Assembly (NCBI RefSeq): GCF_014651375.1
Contig: NZ_BMWT01000001.1
Span: forward strand, 248,001 to 312,000
Length of the DNA stretch: 64,000 bases
From: Tateyamaria omphalii
Lineage (GTDB): Bacteria; Pseudomonadota; Alphaproteobacteria; Rhodobacterales; Rhodobacteraceae
Reading direction: 5' to 3'
The position numbers and the translations under genes are program-made. Below, in pieces: positions 9,518 through 17,816 of this stretch (position 1 is its first letter; each line of letters starts with the position of its first letter). The notes beneath the pieces are model-generated. The model was not told where the DNA came from. It saw only the letters and a program-made list of their open reading frames with translations, and did not search any database.

Positions 9518-10354
9518 CTAGTCGACGCAAAAGCCCTGTTTGCGAAGATACGCGCCAAAATCAGCGCGCTCCGACTGGCTGTATTGGCGCACCTTGTCGT
9601 CTGACCAGCCGTATGCTTCCGCTTGCCCAAAGAATTCGACAAAACGCTGCGTGGCGTAAGGCTGCACTTTGGCACGATCAGCGTCATAGTTTTTGACGGC
9701 GTCGCGCAGACCATCCTCCTGATACCGATCCATATGGCACGTGACGCTCAACGGCAGTCGTTTTGCAATCTCGGGCGCCTCGCTCGGATACCCTAGCGCA
9801 AGTCCTGCGAAGGGGAAAACGTGATCCGGCAGCCCAAGCAGATCTGACACGGCTTGCGCTTCGTTCCGCACGGCGCTGATTGGGCAGCACCCCAGGCCCA
9901 TCGCCTCGGCGGCGGTGACAAAAGCTCCAAGGGCAATCGCCGCATCCGCCGTCGGGTTGATGACAGCGTCCATATGATCATTGGCAAACGGCACGTCATG
10001 CCAAGTGTGCAACAACCGCTGACGCCGGTTGTTTCCGCAAAAGACAAGGAGCGTGGGCGCCTGCGCAACCCACGCTTGGCCGGACACAAGCTTTGCAAGC
10101 TCTGAACGCACTCCGGGCGATTTCATCACAATGATGTCTCGCTGCTGCAAGTCGCTTTTTGTTGGCGACGCGAGCGCAATGGCGCAGAGCATTTGCAAGA
10201 GGTGGTCCGGAACTGGCGTCGCTTCAAAGGTGCGGCACGAACCGCGGCTGGCCATCAATTGCAGTAGGGGCTCCGCTACTATCCCAGTATCGGGCGCGTC
10301 GGAATAACGTTCAGCCAATGCCGAGTTCAGGTCTGGTTTGGAGATGTGCGTCAT
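9518..10354 (-). CDS. Nitroreductase-family FMN oxidoreductase
   Basis: 278 residues. RGSCRTFEATPVPDHLLQMLCAIALASPTKSDLQQRDIIVM near the N-terminus is the FMN-binding start of the nitroreductase fold (R-S-x-R-x-F, SPT), and EAMGLGCCPISAVRNEAQAVSDLLGLPDHVFPFAGLALGYP is the second conserved block. The length and C-terminal extension are closer to the NfsA/FRP branch than to NfsB. It probably reduces nitro or quinone compounds with NAD(P)H; the natural substrate is unknown. It is transcribed away from the succinate dehydrogenase-like operon, and the 129 bases between them should carry both promoters. Confidence 0.85.
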   Translation of the reverse strand: MTHISKPDLNSALAERYSDAPDTGIVAEPLLQLMASRGSCRTFEATPVPDHLLQMLCAIALASPTKSDLQQRDIIVMKSPGVRSELAKLVSGQAWVAQAPTLLVFCGNNRRQRLLHTWHDVPFANDHMDAVINPTADAAIALGAFVTAAEAMGLGCCPISAVRNEAQAVSDLLGLPDHVFPFAGLALGYPSEAPEIAKRLPLSVTCHMDRYQEDGLRDAVKNYDADRAKVQPYATQRFVEFFGQAEAYGWSDDKVRQYSQSERADFGAYLRKQGFCVD

Positions 10355-10483
10355 CCAGTCATCCGGATCGAAAAATTGTAAGCGTTACTAACAGGATGGT
10401 TCAGAAATTATCGCGTTCATTAAGCATTCCTGTAAGCTACACTCTGACATGAAACATCCAGCCCGGGAAAGCCCCAGCCAATC

Positions 10484-11197
10484 ATGAAAGCGCATATGCT
10501 CAAGGTCACCATTGAACGCGGCCCGGACTCGCGGGATGTGTTTGACGTTCCGGCACATGAAAGCCAGACGGTGCTCGATGTCGTGTCGTGGGTGCAGCAG
10601 AACGCCGATCCAACGCTCAGCTACCGGTTTGCGTGCCGCGTCGGCATGTGTGGCAGTTGCGCGATGATGGTAAACGGGGTGCCTCGCTGGACCTGTCGCA
10701 CGCACATGTCCAAAGTCCTCAAGGACAACGCGGTGACCATTGGCCCTTTGCGCAACCTGCCGGTGGTCAAAGATCTGGTCGTCGATATGGACCCGTTCTT
10801 TGACAAGTGGGTCGGGGCCGAAGGCGTGCACCATGGCAGCCTGACCCGCGACGACCCGATTGCGGCAATCGATGAAACCAGCGAAACACGGGTTGAGGCA
10901 AATGCGGGAATCGAGTGCATCAACTGTTCGGTTTGCTATGCGGCCTGTGACACCGTTGCGGGCAACGCTGACTACCTTGGCCCAGCCGCGCTGCAACGCG
11001 CATGGACCCTGCTCAATGACGCAAAGGACGAAGGGCGTGTTGCCATTCTCGACGCCGTCTCGGGCAGCGGCGGCTGCCACAACTGCCATTCAATGGGGTC
11101 CTGCACCACCTACTGTCCGAATGATCTGGACCCGATGACCGCCATAGCCGGTCTGAAACGCGAAACGGCCAAATCATTTTTCCGGAGGGGCCGTTGA
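10484..11197 (+). CDS. Succinate dehydrogenase/fumarate reductase-like iron-sulfur subunit
   Basis: 237 residues. The [2Fe-2S] ligands are Cys51, 56, 59 and 71 (CRVGMCGSC, C-R-T-H). The [4Fe-4S]/[3Fe-4S] ligands are in CINCSVCYAAC (145-155) and CHNCHSMGSCTTYCP (198-211). This is a full SdhB/FrdB-type subunit moving electrons between the flavin subunit and the membrane quinone. It is the first gene of the operon, which is unusual because known orders are sdhCDAB or frdABCD. The end overlaps the next start by four bases. It is probably a second, specialised complex rather than the main citric acid cycle enzyme. Confidence 0.9.
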   Translation: MKAHMLKVTIERGPDSRDVFDVPAHESQTVLDVVSWVQQNADPTLSYRFACRVGMCGSCAMMVNGVPRWTCRTHMSKVLKDNAVTIGPLRNLPVVKDLVVDMDPFFDKWVGAEGVHHGSLTRDDPIAAIDETSETRVEANAGIECINCSVCYAACDTVAGNADYLGPAALQRAWTLLNDAKDEGRVAILDAVSGSGGCHNCHSMGSCTTYCPNDLDPMTAIAGLKRETAKSFFRRGR

Positions 11198-11529
11198 TGC
11201 TGAGCCTGCGCCTTTACATGTTGCAACGGATCACCGCCCTTCTGATGGCACCGCTCGTTCTCGGCCATCTCGCCGTGATGATCTACGCAATCCAGGGCGG
11301 GTTAAGTGCGGCAGAAATCCTGGGGCGAACCCAAGGGTCCGTGGCGTGGCTTCTGTTCTACGGCCTGTTTGTCATCGCTGTGTCGATCCACGGCGCCATC
11401 GGTCTGCGCACAGTCGCGCATGAGTGGGGCGGTTTGAAAGGCACAGCGCTGGACGTTTTCATGTGGGCCATGGGCTTCGGCCTGTTCGTGTTGGGGGCAC
11501 GCGCCGTCTGGGCCGTGACATTCGCATGA
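11194..11529 (+). CDS. SdhC/FrdC-like membrane anchor subunit 1
   Basis: 111 residues with three hydrophobic helices (about 15-35, 52-74 and 88-108). The RLYMLQRITALLMAPLVLGHL block resembles the heme/quinone-site helix of succinate dehydrogenase anchors (Ser/Arg then His), with a second His in the middle helix (IHGAIGLR). The start overlaps the iron-sulfur subunit stop (ATGA) and the end overlaps the next anchor, so all subunits are coupled. It would hold the catalytic pair on the cytoplasmic face and take part in quinone binding. Confidence 0.75.
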   Translation: MMLSLRLYMLQRITALLMAPLVLGHLAVMIYAIQGGLSAAEILGRTQGSVAWLLFYGLFVIAVSIHGAIGLRTVAHEWGGLKGTALDVFMWAMGFGLFVLGARAVWAVTFA

Positions 11530-11876
11530 GGGCAGCAGGGATCACATCACGGGCGCACCCCCTTTGGCTCGCCTACATCCTGCATCGGCTGTCGGGGCTC
11601 GGCCTCGCCCTGTTCTTGCCCTTCCACTTCTGGATCCTGTCGCTGGCCCTGACAAACCCTGCACGGCTGAATGGTTTTCTGGCCTTCACCGATATCGGCG
11701 CGGTCAAACTGGCAGAGTTCGGCCTTGTTTTCCTGCTGGCCGTCCACATGTTCGGTGGCTTGCGCCTCATGGCGATGGAATGGCTGCCGTGGACACCGCC
11801 ACAAAAAACACTGGCGGCGGGTGCGACAGCCCTGTCCTTCCTGATTGCAACGCTCTTTCTGATGCAGGCGGTGTGA
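11526..11876 (+). CDS. SdhD/SdhC-like membrane anchor subunit 2
   Basis: 116 residues starting at the ATG of an ATGA overlap. HPLWLAYILHRLSGLGLALFLPFHF is the classic SdhC signature (H-R-x-S-G) followed by a His-containing helix, and FLLAVHMFGGLRLM gives another potential heme ligand. Three membrane helices are predicted. Having two single-copy anchors means a four-subunit complex. It lies one base before the flavoprotein gene. Confidence 0.8.
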   Translation: MRAAGITSRAHPLWLAYILHRLSGLGLALFLPFHFWILSLALTNPARLNGFLAFTDIGAVKLAEFGLVFLLAVHMFGGLRLMAMEWLPWTPPQKTLAAGATALSFLIATLFLMQAV

Positions 11877-11877
11877 C

Positions 11878-13635
11878 ATGAAACTGAGCGATATCGAACG
11901 TCACGATACAGACATCCTGATCCTCGGCACCGGGGGCGCGGGTCTGTTCGCGGCGCTGCACGCGCAACAGACCGCTCCTGAAGGCACCAAGATCACAATC
12001 GCAGTCAAAGGGTTGATCGGCAAATGCGGCTGCACGCGCATGGTGCAAGGCGGTTACAACGTGGCGCTGGGCGGTGGCGACACGGTCGAGCGGCATTTCA
12101 TGGACACGATCAACGGGGGCAAATGGCTGCCGGATCAGGACATGGCATGGCGGTTGTGTGAACAGGCGGTCGTGCGCATCCGGGAGTTGGAAAACGAGGT
12201 CGGATGTTTTTTTGACCGCAATCCCGACGGGTCGCTGCATCAAAAAGCCTTTGCCGGCCAAACTGCCGACCGCACTGTGCACAAGGGCGACCTGACCGGC
12301 ATCGAGATCATTAATCGCTTGATGGAAAAGGTGCTCGCCAGCGGGGTTGAGAAACTTCAGGAACACCGCGCCGTGGGTCTGATCCCGACCAAAGACCGCT
12401 CGGCATTGGCAGGTGTGCTGATGATTGACATGCGCACGGGCCGCTTCCGTCTGGTGCGCGCCAAGACGGTACTGATGGCCACGGGCGGAGGCCCGACCAT
12501 GTACAAGTATCACACGCCATCAGGTGACAAGACGATGGATGGCCTTGCCATGGCCCTGCGGGCGGGCCTGCAATTGCGCGACATGGAGATGGTGCAATTC
12601 CATCCCACAGGTCTCCTGGCGGGTGAACATACGCGCATGACTGGAACGGTGCTTGAAGAAGGGCTGCGCGGCGCAGGCGGGCAGTTGATCAACCACGCCG
12701 GTCAGCGCTTCATGTTCGATTATGACGGCAAGGGTGAACGCGCCACCCGTGATGTCGTCAGCCGCGGCATCTATGCCGAGATGCGCAAGAACAACAATCC
12801 GGATCAGGAGGGTGTGTTCATCTCAATGTCCCACCTTGGACCGGACTGGGTGGCGCAGAAATTCAAAGGCATGGTCAAACGCTGCGCCGACAGCGGTTTC
12901 GATCTTGCTGCGGGCAATGTCGAGGTCGTGCCAACCGCCCACTACTTCATGGGCGGCGTTATCGTCGATGTGGATACGCGCACGGCGGTGGAAGGGCTGT
13001 ATGTCGCGGGCGAAGACGCAGGTGGCGCGCATGGCTCGAACCGGTTGGGTGGCAACGGGGTCGCCAACTCGACCGTCTATGGCGGCATCGCGGGCGACAC
13101 GATGGGCCGCGATGTGGTGGGCATGACCCTGCGCGACCCGGACGAAAACGTACTGGCCGCCGAATTCGAACGCGCGACCTATCCGCTGACCCGCAAACCC
13201 GACCTTATCTTGCCGCTGCGCAAGCAACTGCAGGACCTCATGTGGGAAGAGGTTGGCGTGATGCGGACCGCGGCGGGGATGAAACGCGGGCTGAGCGGTA
13301 TCACACAGGTGTCGGGCGCTCTGATGGACGTGGGCGTGGACGATGGCAACCTCGCCTTCAATCTCACCTGGCACGATTGGCTGAACCTGCGATCACTCTG
13401 TGATGTTTCCGAGGTGATCACCAAGGCCGGGATCGCCCGCGAGAATTCCCGTGGAGCGCATTTCCGCGAGGATTTTCCCGAAGACGGTGGGCTAGAGAAC
13501 AGCGATTTCACAGTCGCGACGCAAGACGACGAAGGCGTCAAGGTCACCCGCGAACCCGTGCAGTTCACCATCGTCCGTCCCGGCGAAACGATCTTGCCGG
13601 AGGGTGAGCCAGACACGTTGGTGGCGGCGCAATGA
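11878..13635 (+). CDS. Succinate dehydrogenase/fumarate reductase-like flavoprotein subunit with non-standard FAD site
   Basis: 585 residues. FAD-binding GTGGAGLFAALHA is at 18-30. Substrate-site blocks include MVQFHPTGLL, LEEGLRGAGG and the RAGEDAGGAHGSNRLGGNG-like FAD loop (VAGEDAGGAHGSNRLGGN), plus a GV-MR-T capping/C-terminal domain. In SdhA/FrdA the residues Ser-His-Thr carry the covalently bound FAD; here the same place reads Gly-Cys-Thr (residues 51-53), so the His is replaced by Cys52 and normal histidyl-FAD cannot form. The enzyme is clearly a succinate/fumarate-type oxidoreductase, but the true substrate may be another dicarboxylate handled with the downstream fumarase-like enzyme. 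Confidence 0.85.
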   Translation: MKLSDIERHDTDILILGTGGAGLFAALHAQQTAPEGTKITIAVKGLIGKCGCTRMVQGGYNVALGGGDTVERHFMDTINGGKWLPDQDMAWRLCEQAVVRIRELENEVGCFFDRNPDGSLHQKAFAGQTADRTVHKGDLTGIEIINRLMEKVLASGVEKLQEHRAVGLIPTKDRSALAGVLMIDMRTGRFRLVRAKTVLMATGGGPTMYKYHTPSGDKTMDGLAMALRAGLQLRDMEMVQFHPTGLLAGEHTRMTGTVLEEGLRGAGGQLINHAGQRFMFDYDGKGERATRDVVSRGIYAEMRKNNNPDQEGVFISMSHLGPDWVAQKFKGMVKRCADSGFDLAAGNVEVVPTAHYFMGGVIVDVDTRTAVEGLYVAGEDAGGAHGSNRLGGNGVANSTVYGGIAGDTMGRDVVGMTLRDPDENVLAAEFERATYPLTRKPDLILPLRKQLQDLMWEEVGVMRTAAGMKRGLSGITQVSGALMDVGVDDGNLAFNLTWHDWLNLRSLCDVSEVITKAGIARENSRGAHFREDFPEDGGLENSDFTVATQDDEGVKVTREPVQFTIVRPGETILPEGEPDTLVAAQ

Positions 13636-14165
13636 ACAAACGTAGCTTTGCCAAAAAACCTTTGTACCGACAGGTGAACACTCGAACGCATGGCGTCCGC
13701 CATGGCGGTGGCCATGCGCGATGGGATCGAAACACAAAGGCTGCGGGCAGCGCACATGCCAGTAAAATGAAGTCCGGTGTCCGCCATGGGCTAGACTACA
13801 CACCACTGTACAAGTTTCTCTTGAAAAAAGTCGGCCAACCTTGGTCAGAAGTACATTCAGAAGCGGTGTCGCGACTGCCCGACGAAGACCCTATTTGGTA
13901 CATTGTCGCATCGGCAGGCAGTGTGCGCGAACCAATTTATCGAACCGGCGAAAGCAGTTACTTGAGCGGGCTGTACCTAAATGAAACGGCACACCTTGCC
14001 CTGGTTGTACCAAGTCTTTCAAACAACATGCTCTGGCCCAAATGCGCTTGTTGCACGCATTCGTTTAACGGAACTCCTTTCGTGAACTCATTCGACCCCT
14101 CTCGTGCCGACGATATGTTCAGAGTGTTATCTGAATGGCACCGAACCGGAGCGATACGGACATGA
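13632..14165 (+). CDS. Conserved protein of unknown function inside the dehydrogenase/fumarase operon
   Basis: 177 residues; ATG overlaps the flavoprotein stop and the end overlaps the fumarase alpha start (ATGA). The first 50 residues are basic and rich in Gly/His/Arg (THGVRHGGGHARWDRN). The middle has the recognisable block YTPLYKFLLKKVGQPWSEVHSEAVSRL, which I recall from scattered uncharacterised bacterial proteins, and near the C-terminus there is a CACC motif. No signal peptide or membrane helix. I cannot assign a function. Its tight four-base overlaps on both sides argue that it is expressed with the enzyme subunits. Confidence 0.65.
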   Translation: MNKRSFAKKPLYRQVNTRTHGVRHGGGHARWDRNTKAAGSAHASKMKSGVRHGLDYTPLYKFLLKKVGQPWSEVHSEAVSRLPDEDPIWYIVASAGSVREPIYRTGESSYLSGLYLNETAHLALVVPSLSNNMLWPKCACCTHSFNGTPFVNSFDPSRADDMFRVLSEWHRTGAIRT

Positions 14166-15118
14166 TCCCCATCTCCCTCATCCAATCCACCGCTGAGGTC
14201 CTCATGGACAAGGCCGCAATCGAGATCCCCCAAGACTACCTGGACGGTCTTCAACAGGCCGCCAAGACCGAGGACGGCGACCTGTCCTCCTTCGTTCTCA
14301 AGGCCATGCTCGAAAACTACGAAGCGGCCAAGGAAGACCGCCGCGCGATGTGCGGCGACACTGGCGTGCCGCGCTGGTTCGTCAAAATGGGGAACGAGGC
14401 GCGGGTCGAGGGTGGCATGGTTGCCCTCGAAGCCGCCTTGCGCCGCGCTACGGCCAGTGCCACCAACGGCGTGCCTTTGCGCCCCAACCGCGTGCACCCG
14501 CTCTGGCGGACCGATCACGACAACAACGTGGGCATCGGCGCGCCCGAGATCGAATACGGGTTTGAGCCGGAAGGCGAGTGGATCGACCTGATCACGGTGC
14601 ACAAAGGGGGCCTCTTTGGCACGGACTACCGCATGCTGTTCCCGAGCGATGGCATCCAGGGGATCAAACGGTTCTACCTCGACAGCCTCATGGCGTTCGG
14701 CAAACGCGGCCTTGCGTGTCAGCCCGCCATTATCGGCATTGGTCTGGGCGGGTCCAAGGACATCTGCATGACACTGGGCAAACGCGCATCCACCTTGCGC
14801 ATCGTGGGCAGCCGCAATTCCGACCCGCGGATTGCCGAGATGGAGGATGAGTTCAAGGAACTTGGCAACTCCATCGGCATGGGCGCGATGGGCTTTGTGG
14901 GCAAGAACATGGTGATCGATTGCAATATCGAGGTCGGGTACTGCCACACGGGCGGGATGCCGATGTCGGTCCACGCCTTTTGTCTTTCCTCACGCCGCGC
15001 AGCCGCCCGCATCCATGCGGACGGTCGGGTCGAACACCGCACCGACCCGGACTGGTTCACCGATTATCAGCGTCGAGAAACGGTCGAATGGGAACCGCAA
15101 CGGGAGGCTGCGGAATGA
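14162..15118 (+). CDS. Class I fumarase/tartrate dehydratase-type hydratase, alpha subunit
   Basis: 318 residues from the ATG at 14162 (overlap with the preceding stop). MCGDTGVPRWFVKMG is the first Fe-S cysteine region of the iron-sulfur-dependent hydro-lyase alpha domain, ACQPAIIGIGLGGSKDICM holds the second, and EVGYCHTGGMPMSVHAFC the third; together they bind the [4Fe-4S] cluster that activates the hydroxyl. The family hydrates fumarate, mesaconate or dehydrates tartrate. The beta subunit follows after one small gene. Coupling to a succinate dehydrogenase-like complex suggests the two enzymes act on the same or consecutive C4/C5 dicarboxylates. Confidence 0.9.
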   Translation: MIPISLIQSTAEVLMDKAAIEIPQDYLDGLQQAAKTEDGDLSSFVLKAMLENYEAAKEDRRAMCGDTGVPRWFVKMGNEARVEGGMVALEAALRRATASATNGVPLRPNRVHPLWRTDHDNNVGIGAPEIEYGFEPEGEWIDLITVHKGGLFGTDYRMLFPSDGIQGIKRFYLDSLMAFGKRGLACQPAIIGIGLGGSKDICMTLGKRASTLRIVGSRNSDPRIAEMEDEFKELGNSIGMGAMGFVGKNMVIDCNIEVGYCHTGGMPMSVHAFCLSSRRAAARIHADGRVEHRTDPDWFTDYQRRETVEWEPQREAAE

Positions 15119-15591
15119 CTGAAGCCACTAACCTCGCCCTGTTCAGCGAAGCACTCAAAGCGCGATTGGCTGAAGATGAGGTGCACGCCTTAGAGCATCT
15201 GAACAAAGCCTTTGAAAACATGCACCCGAAAGTGCGCAGGTTGGACGTCTGCATTCACATGGACCAAGACGCAGAAGGCGCAATATCGCTTATGCTACAC
15301 CCTGAAGGCCCCGATGTCTTTGTTCTGGACAAAGCAATCGCAGAACATCGCAACACTTTTGATGCGTTTGTACCAACTGGCCTCGAGCCCGACATGCCAT
15401 TCGAACGAACCGAAGCAACTGTGGCTCAGGTCATAGAAATTTGCGGCGCGTGGGTCTCGGATCTTTGGCAAAAACTCCCCACAACTGCTCGGCAGCTTCC
15501 CGCAACCGTGGTATTCAGAGAAGCGGCCTTGGCCGATCCCATTCCGCGCTGGTTGATGAGCCCAGGGCAACACGACGATCTAGCTTCGTAA
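15115..15591 (+). CDS. Small protein of unknown function between the fumarase subunits
   Basis: 158 residues from the ATG at 15115, which overlaps the alpha-subunit stop (ATGA). It is acidic and mostly helical, without signal peptide, membrane segment or metal motif. Blocks such as LDVCIHMDQDAEGAISLMLHPEGPDVFVL and VIEICGAWVSDLWQKLP look like a compact alpha/beta domain. I do not recognise the family. It separates the two subunit genes of one enzyme, which are normally adjacent or fused, so either it is an accessory factor or a later insertion that kept the overlap. Confidence 0.7.
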   Translation: MTEATNLALFSEALKARLAEDEVHALEHLNKAFENMHPKVRRLDVCIHMDQDAEGAISLMLHPEGPDVFVLDKAIAEHRNTFDAFVPTGLEPDMPFERTEATVAQVIEICGAWVSDLWQKLPTTARQLPATVVFREAALADPIPRWLMSPGQHDDLAS

Positions 15592-15647
15592 ATCTCCGCC
15601 CGTGTTGCGACACGATGTGCCTAAACCGTCCCAAAGGAACAGCTCCT

Positions 15648-16313
15648 GTGACCATCCGCGAAGTCCGCCTTTCAACCACGCCAAGCGATGAATCGATCGC
15701 TGATCTGCGTCTCGGCGACATCGTCTATCTTGACGGCCTCATGTATACGGCCCGCGAGGGCGTCTATATGCGCGCGCTTGACGACAAGGCGAACATCCCC
15801 ATGGAGTTGCCCAGTCAATCCGCGGCGAACTTCCACTGTTCACCTGCCGCCCGCATCAACCCCGATGGCAGCTTTGACATGGGAGCAGTGACGGCAACCG
15901 CCTCCTTCCGCTTTGCCAAATGGCTGCCCGAATGGATGGCAAAGACCGGGGCCAAGCTGATCGTGGGCAAGGGCGGTATGTCGTCTAGGGACTACAAGGA
16001 ATACTTCGTGCCAAACGGTGCCGTATACCTGTCCACTGTTGGCTATGGCACCGGCGCTTTGCTCGGTCGCGGTGTGGAAAATGTCGAAGCGGTTCACTGG
16101 AACGAGGAACTGGGACTTGCCCAGGCTATGTGGGTCATCAAATGCAACGGCATGGGTCCGTTCATCGTAGCGTCCGACCTGAACGGCGACTGCCTGTTCG
16201 AACGTGAAAACGCCAAGATTGCCGAGAATGTCGCGCGGGTGTACGAGGGTACGAAACCTGCCGTCCTCAAGCGCTACGGCGAAAGTGATGACCGCACGGA
16301 CGAGGTAATCTGA
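15648..16313 (+). CDS. Class I fumarase/tartrate dehydratase-type hydratase, beta subunit
   Basis: 221 residues from the GTG at 15648, chosen because AAAGGAA (15633-15639) lies eight bases before it; an in-frame ATG at 15615 has no such site. LRLGDIVYLDGLMYTAREG, LIVGKGGM and the AVYLSTVGYGTGALLGRGVENVEAVHWNEELGLAQAMWV blocks are typical of the beta (swivelling) domain that completes the active site of two-subunit class I hydro-lyases. Seven bases separate it from the TSUP permease gene. Substrate (fumarate, mesaconate, tartrate or other) is open. Confidence 0.85.
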   Translation: MTIREVRLSTTPSDESIADLRLGDIVYLDGLMYTAREGVYMRALDDKANIPMELPSQSAANFHCSPAARINPDGSFDMGAVTATASFRFAKWLPEWMAKTGAKLIVGKGGMSSRDYKEYFVPNGAVYLSTVGYGTGALLGRGVENVEAVHWNEELGLAQAMWVIKCNGMGPFIVASDLNGDCLFERENAKIAENVARVYEGTKPAVLKRYGESDDRTDEVI

Positions 16314-16320
16314 AGCGTCT

Positions 16321-17067
16321 ATGCCCGACCTGTCCCTGATTGCGTTCGCAAGCGCCGTTCTGCTGCTGGCAGGTACGGTGAAGGGTTTCATTGGGTTGGG
16401 GATGCCCACGGTGGCCCTGACCCTTCTCACTTTTCAGCTTGATACCAGGTCGGCTGTATCATTGGTCGTAGTCCCCATGCTGCTCAGCAATGTCTGGCAG
16501 TTCTGGCGCGGTCCGGACATGTTGGGATGCGCCAAACAGCATTGGCGGTACGCGGCGATATTGATCCTGTTTGTTGCTGCAACCGTCTGGTTCAGCCAAT
16601 CCGCGCCCGACGCTCTTCTGCGTGCGGCGTTGGGTGTTTTCGTTCTGGCCTTCTGCTTCTTTAGCTGGCGCAACATGGTGCCTCCTATTCCACCTCATCG
16701 CGTGCGCCTGTTCGAAGGGTTGAGCGCCATAGTCGCCGGCTTGATCGGAGGGTTGACGGCCGCATGGGCTCCACCTTTGGCAATGTATCTGACTGGCCTC
16801 CGGCTCGATCGCGATGCCTTTGTGCAGGCACTTGGGTTCCTGATCACTGCGGGCAGTGTGTCGATCTTTGTTATGTTCATCGCGGTGGGGCACAGCTCCG
16901 GCCCTGATCTTGCAATCTCAACTTTCTTGCTGATCCCTGCGCTTTTGGGTTTTTCGGTGGGTGAGCATTTGAGACATCGCACGGACCCGGAGAAATTCAG
17001 GGTGCTCTTTCTGGGCGCGTTTTCGATCTTGGGTGCAAATCTGGTGTTGGGCACGCTTATGAAGTGA
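16321..17067 (+). CDS. TSUP (TauE/SafE) family permease 1
   Basis: 248 residues with about eight hydrophobic helices and the repeated half-structure of TSUP proteins (GTVKGFIGLGMPTVALTLLTF in the first half; GLIGGLTAAWAPPLAMYLTGL in the second). Members export sulfite, sulfonates or other small organic anions. It is the last gene of the rightward operon and stops five bases before the convergent second TSUP gene. It is probably the exporter or importer for a product or substrate of the hydratase/dehydrogenase pair. Confidence 0.85.
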   Translation: MPDLSLIAFASAVLLLAGTVKGFIGLGMPTVALTLLTFQLDTRSAVSLVVVPMLLSNVWQFWRGPDMLGCAKQHWRYAAILILFVAATVWFSQSAPDALLRAALGVFVLAFCFFSWRNMVPPIPPHRVRLFEGLSAIVAGLIGGLTAAWAPPLAMYLTGLRLDRDAFVQALGFLITAGSVSIFVMFIAVGHSSGPDLAISTFLLIPALLGFSVGEHLRHRTDPEKFRVLFLGAFSILGANLVLGTLMK

Positions 17068-17072
17068 GATGC

Positions 17073-17816
17073 CTAAGTCATTTCGCTCAATAACAAACCC
17101 GCCCCCATCGCAAGGGTTAACAGGATCAATAAACGACGAAAGCCAGTATCGCTCAGCCGGCGAAAAACTATGATCCCAACCTGTGCAGCGATCAACCCGC
17201 AGGGAATTGTGATCATTAGCGCGTTCAATGCAGTCTGATCATAAGCTCCCTTCAGGAAAAGCAGCGTGACTGTGGTGGATAGAATGACCATGTTCAACGG
17301 TTGCATCACGGCGCGTGTCTCGGATTTGCTCCATGGCCGCACAGATAGCCACATGGCGGGCAAGGCACCTGACACGCCTGCCGTGCCACCAAGAACTCCG
17401 CCCAGAAACCCAACAATCACATCAATAACAGGCGTTTTGCGTGAGAATGACGGCAGAGCAGCGCGAAATCCAAAATATCCGCCGTAGACAATCAGAAACA
17501 TCGCAATCCCGGTGCGCAACGTCCCGGTGTCAATGACATCAAGTAACGACAAGCCAAGCGGCACGCCCACAAGCCCGGGCAAGATGAAACGTGCCAAACG
17601 GTCCGGGCGCGCAAAGATAGATGCACGTACAATCCACAAACCCTGCAGCCCGACCAGGACGGACATCAAGGCCACAATGGCAACTGACGTCGTGGGCGGC
17701 AGAACAACGAGGTAAAAGCCCAATGCGAACAATGCGGTACCAGTTCCGGACAAACCGTTGATAAACCCGCCGGCGGCAGCCCCCAGCACAAGAAACAGGA
17801 TCATGTCAGTGGTCAT
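17073..17816 (-). CDS. TSUP (TauE/SafE) family permease 2
   Basis: 247 residues, about eight membrane helices. GGFINGLSGTGTALFALGFYLVVLPP and GGVLGGTAGVSGALPAMWLSVRPW are the two family half-repeats. It differs strongly from the convergent TSUP protein, so this is not a recent duplication. It is the second gene of a leftward pair whose first gene is the LysR regulator; its ATG overlaps the LysR stop. Co-transcription with the regulator suggests that it handles a molecule that the regulator also responds to. Confidence 0.85.
   Translation of the reverse strand: MTTDMILFLVLGAAAGGFINGLSGTGTALFALGFYLVVLPPTTSVAIVALMSVLVGLQGLWIVRASIFARPDRLARFILPGLVGVPLGLSLLDVIDTGTLRTGIAMFLIVYGGYFGFRAALPSFSRKTPVIDVIVGFLGGVLGGTAGVSGALPAMWLSVRPWSKSETRAVMQPLNMVILSTTVTLLFLKGAYDQTALNALMITIPCGLIAAQVGIIVFRRLSDTGFRRLLILLTLAMGAGLLLSEMT

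Noticed and set aside
13958..14974. 338-codon minus-strand frame opposite fumarase alpha
   Set aside because: Antisense shadow; His/Ala/Val-rich and without motif, while the plus strand encodes a clear Fe-S hydratase.
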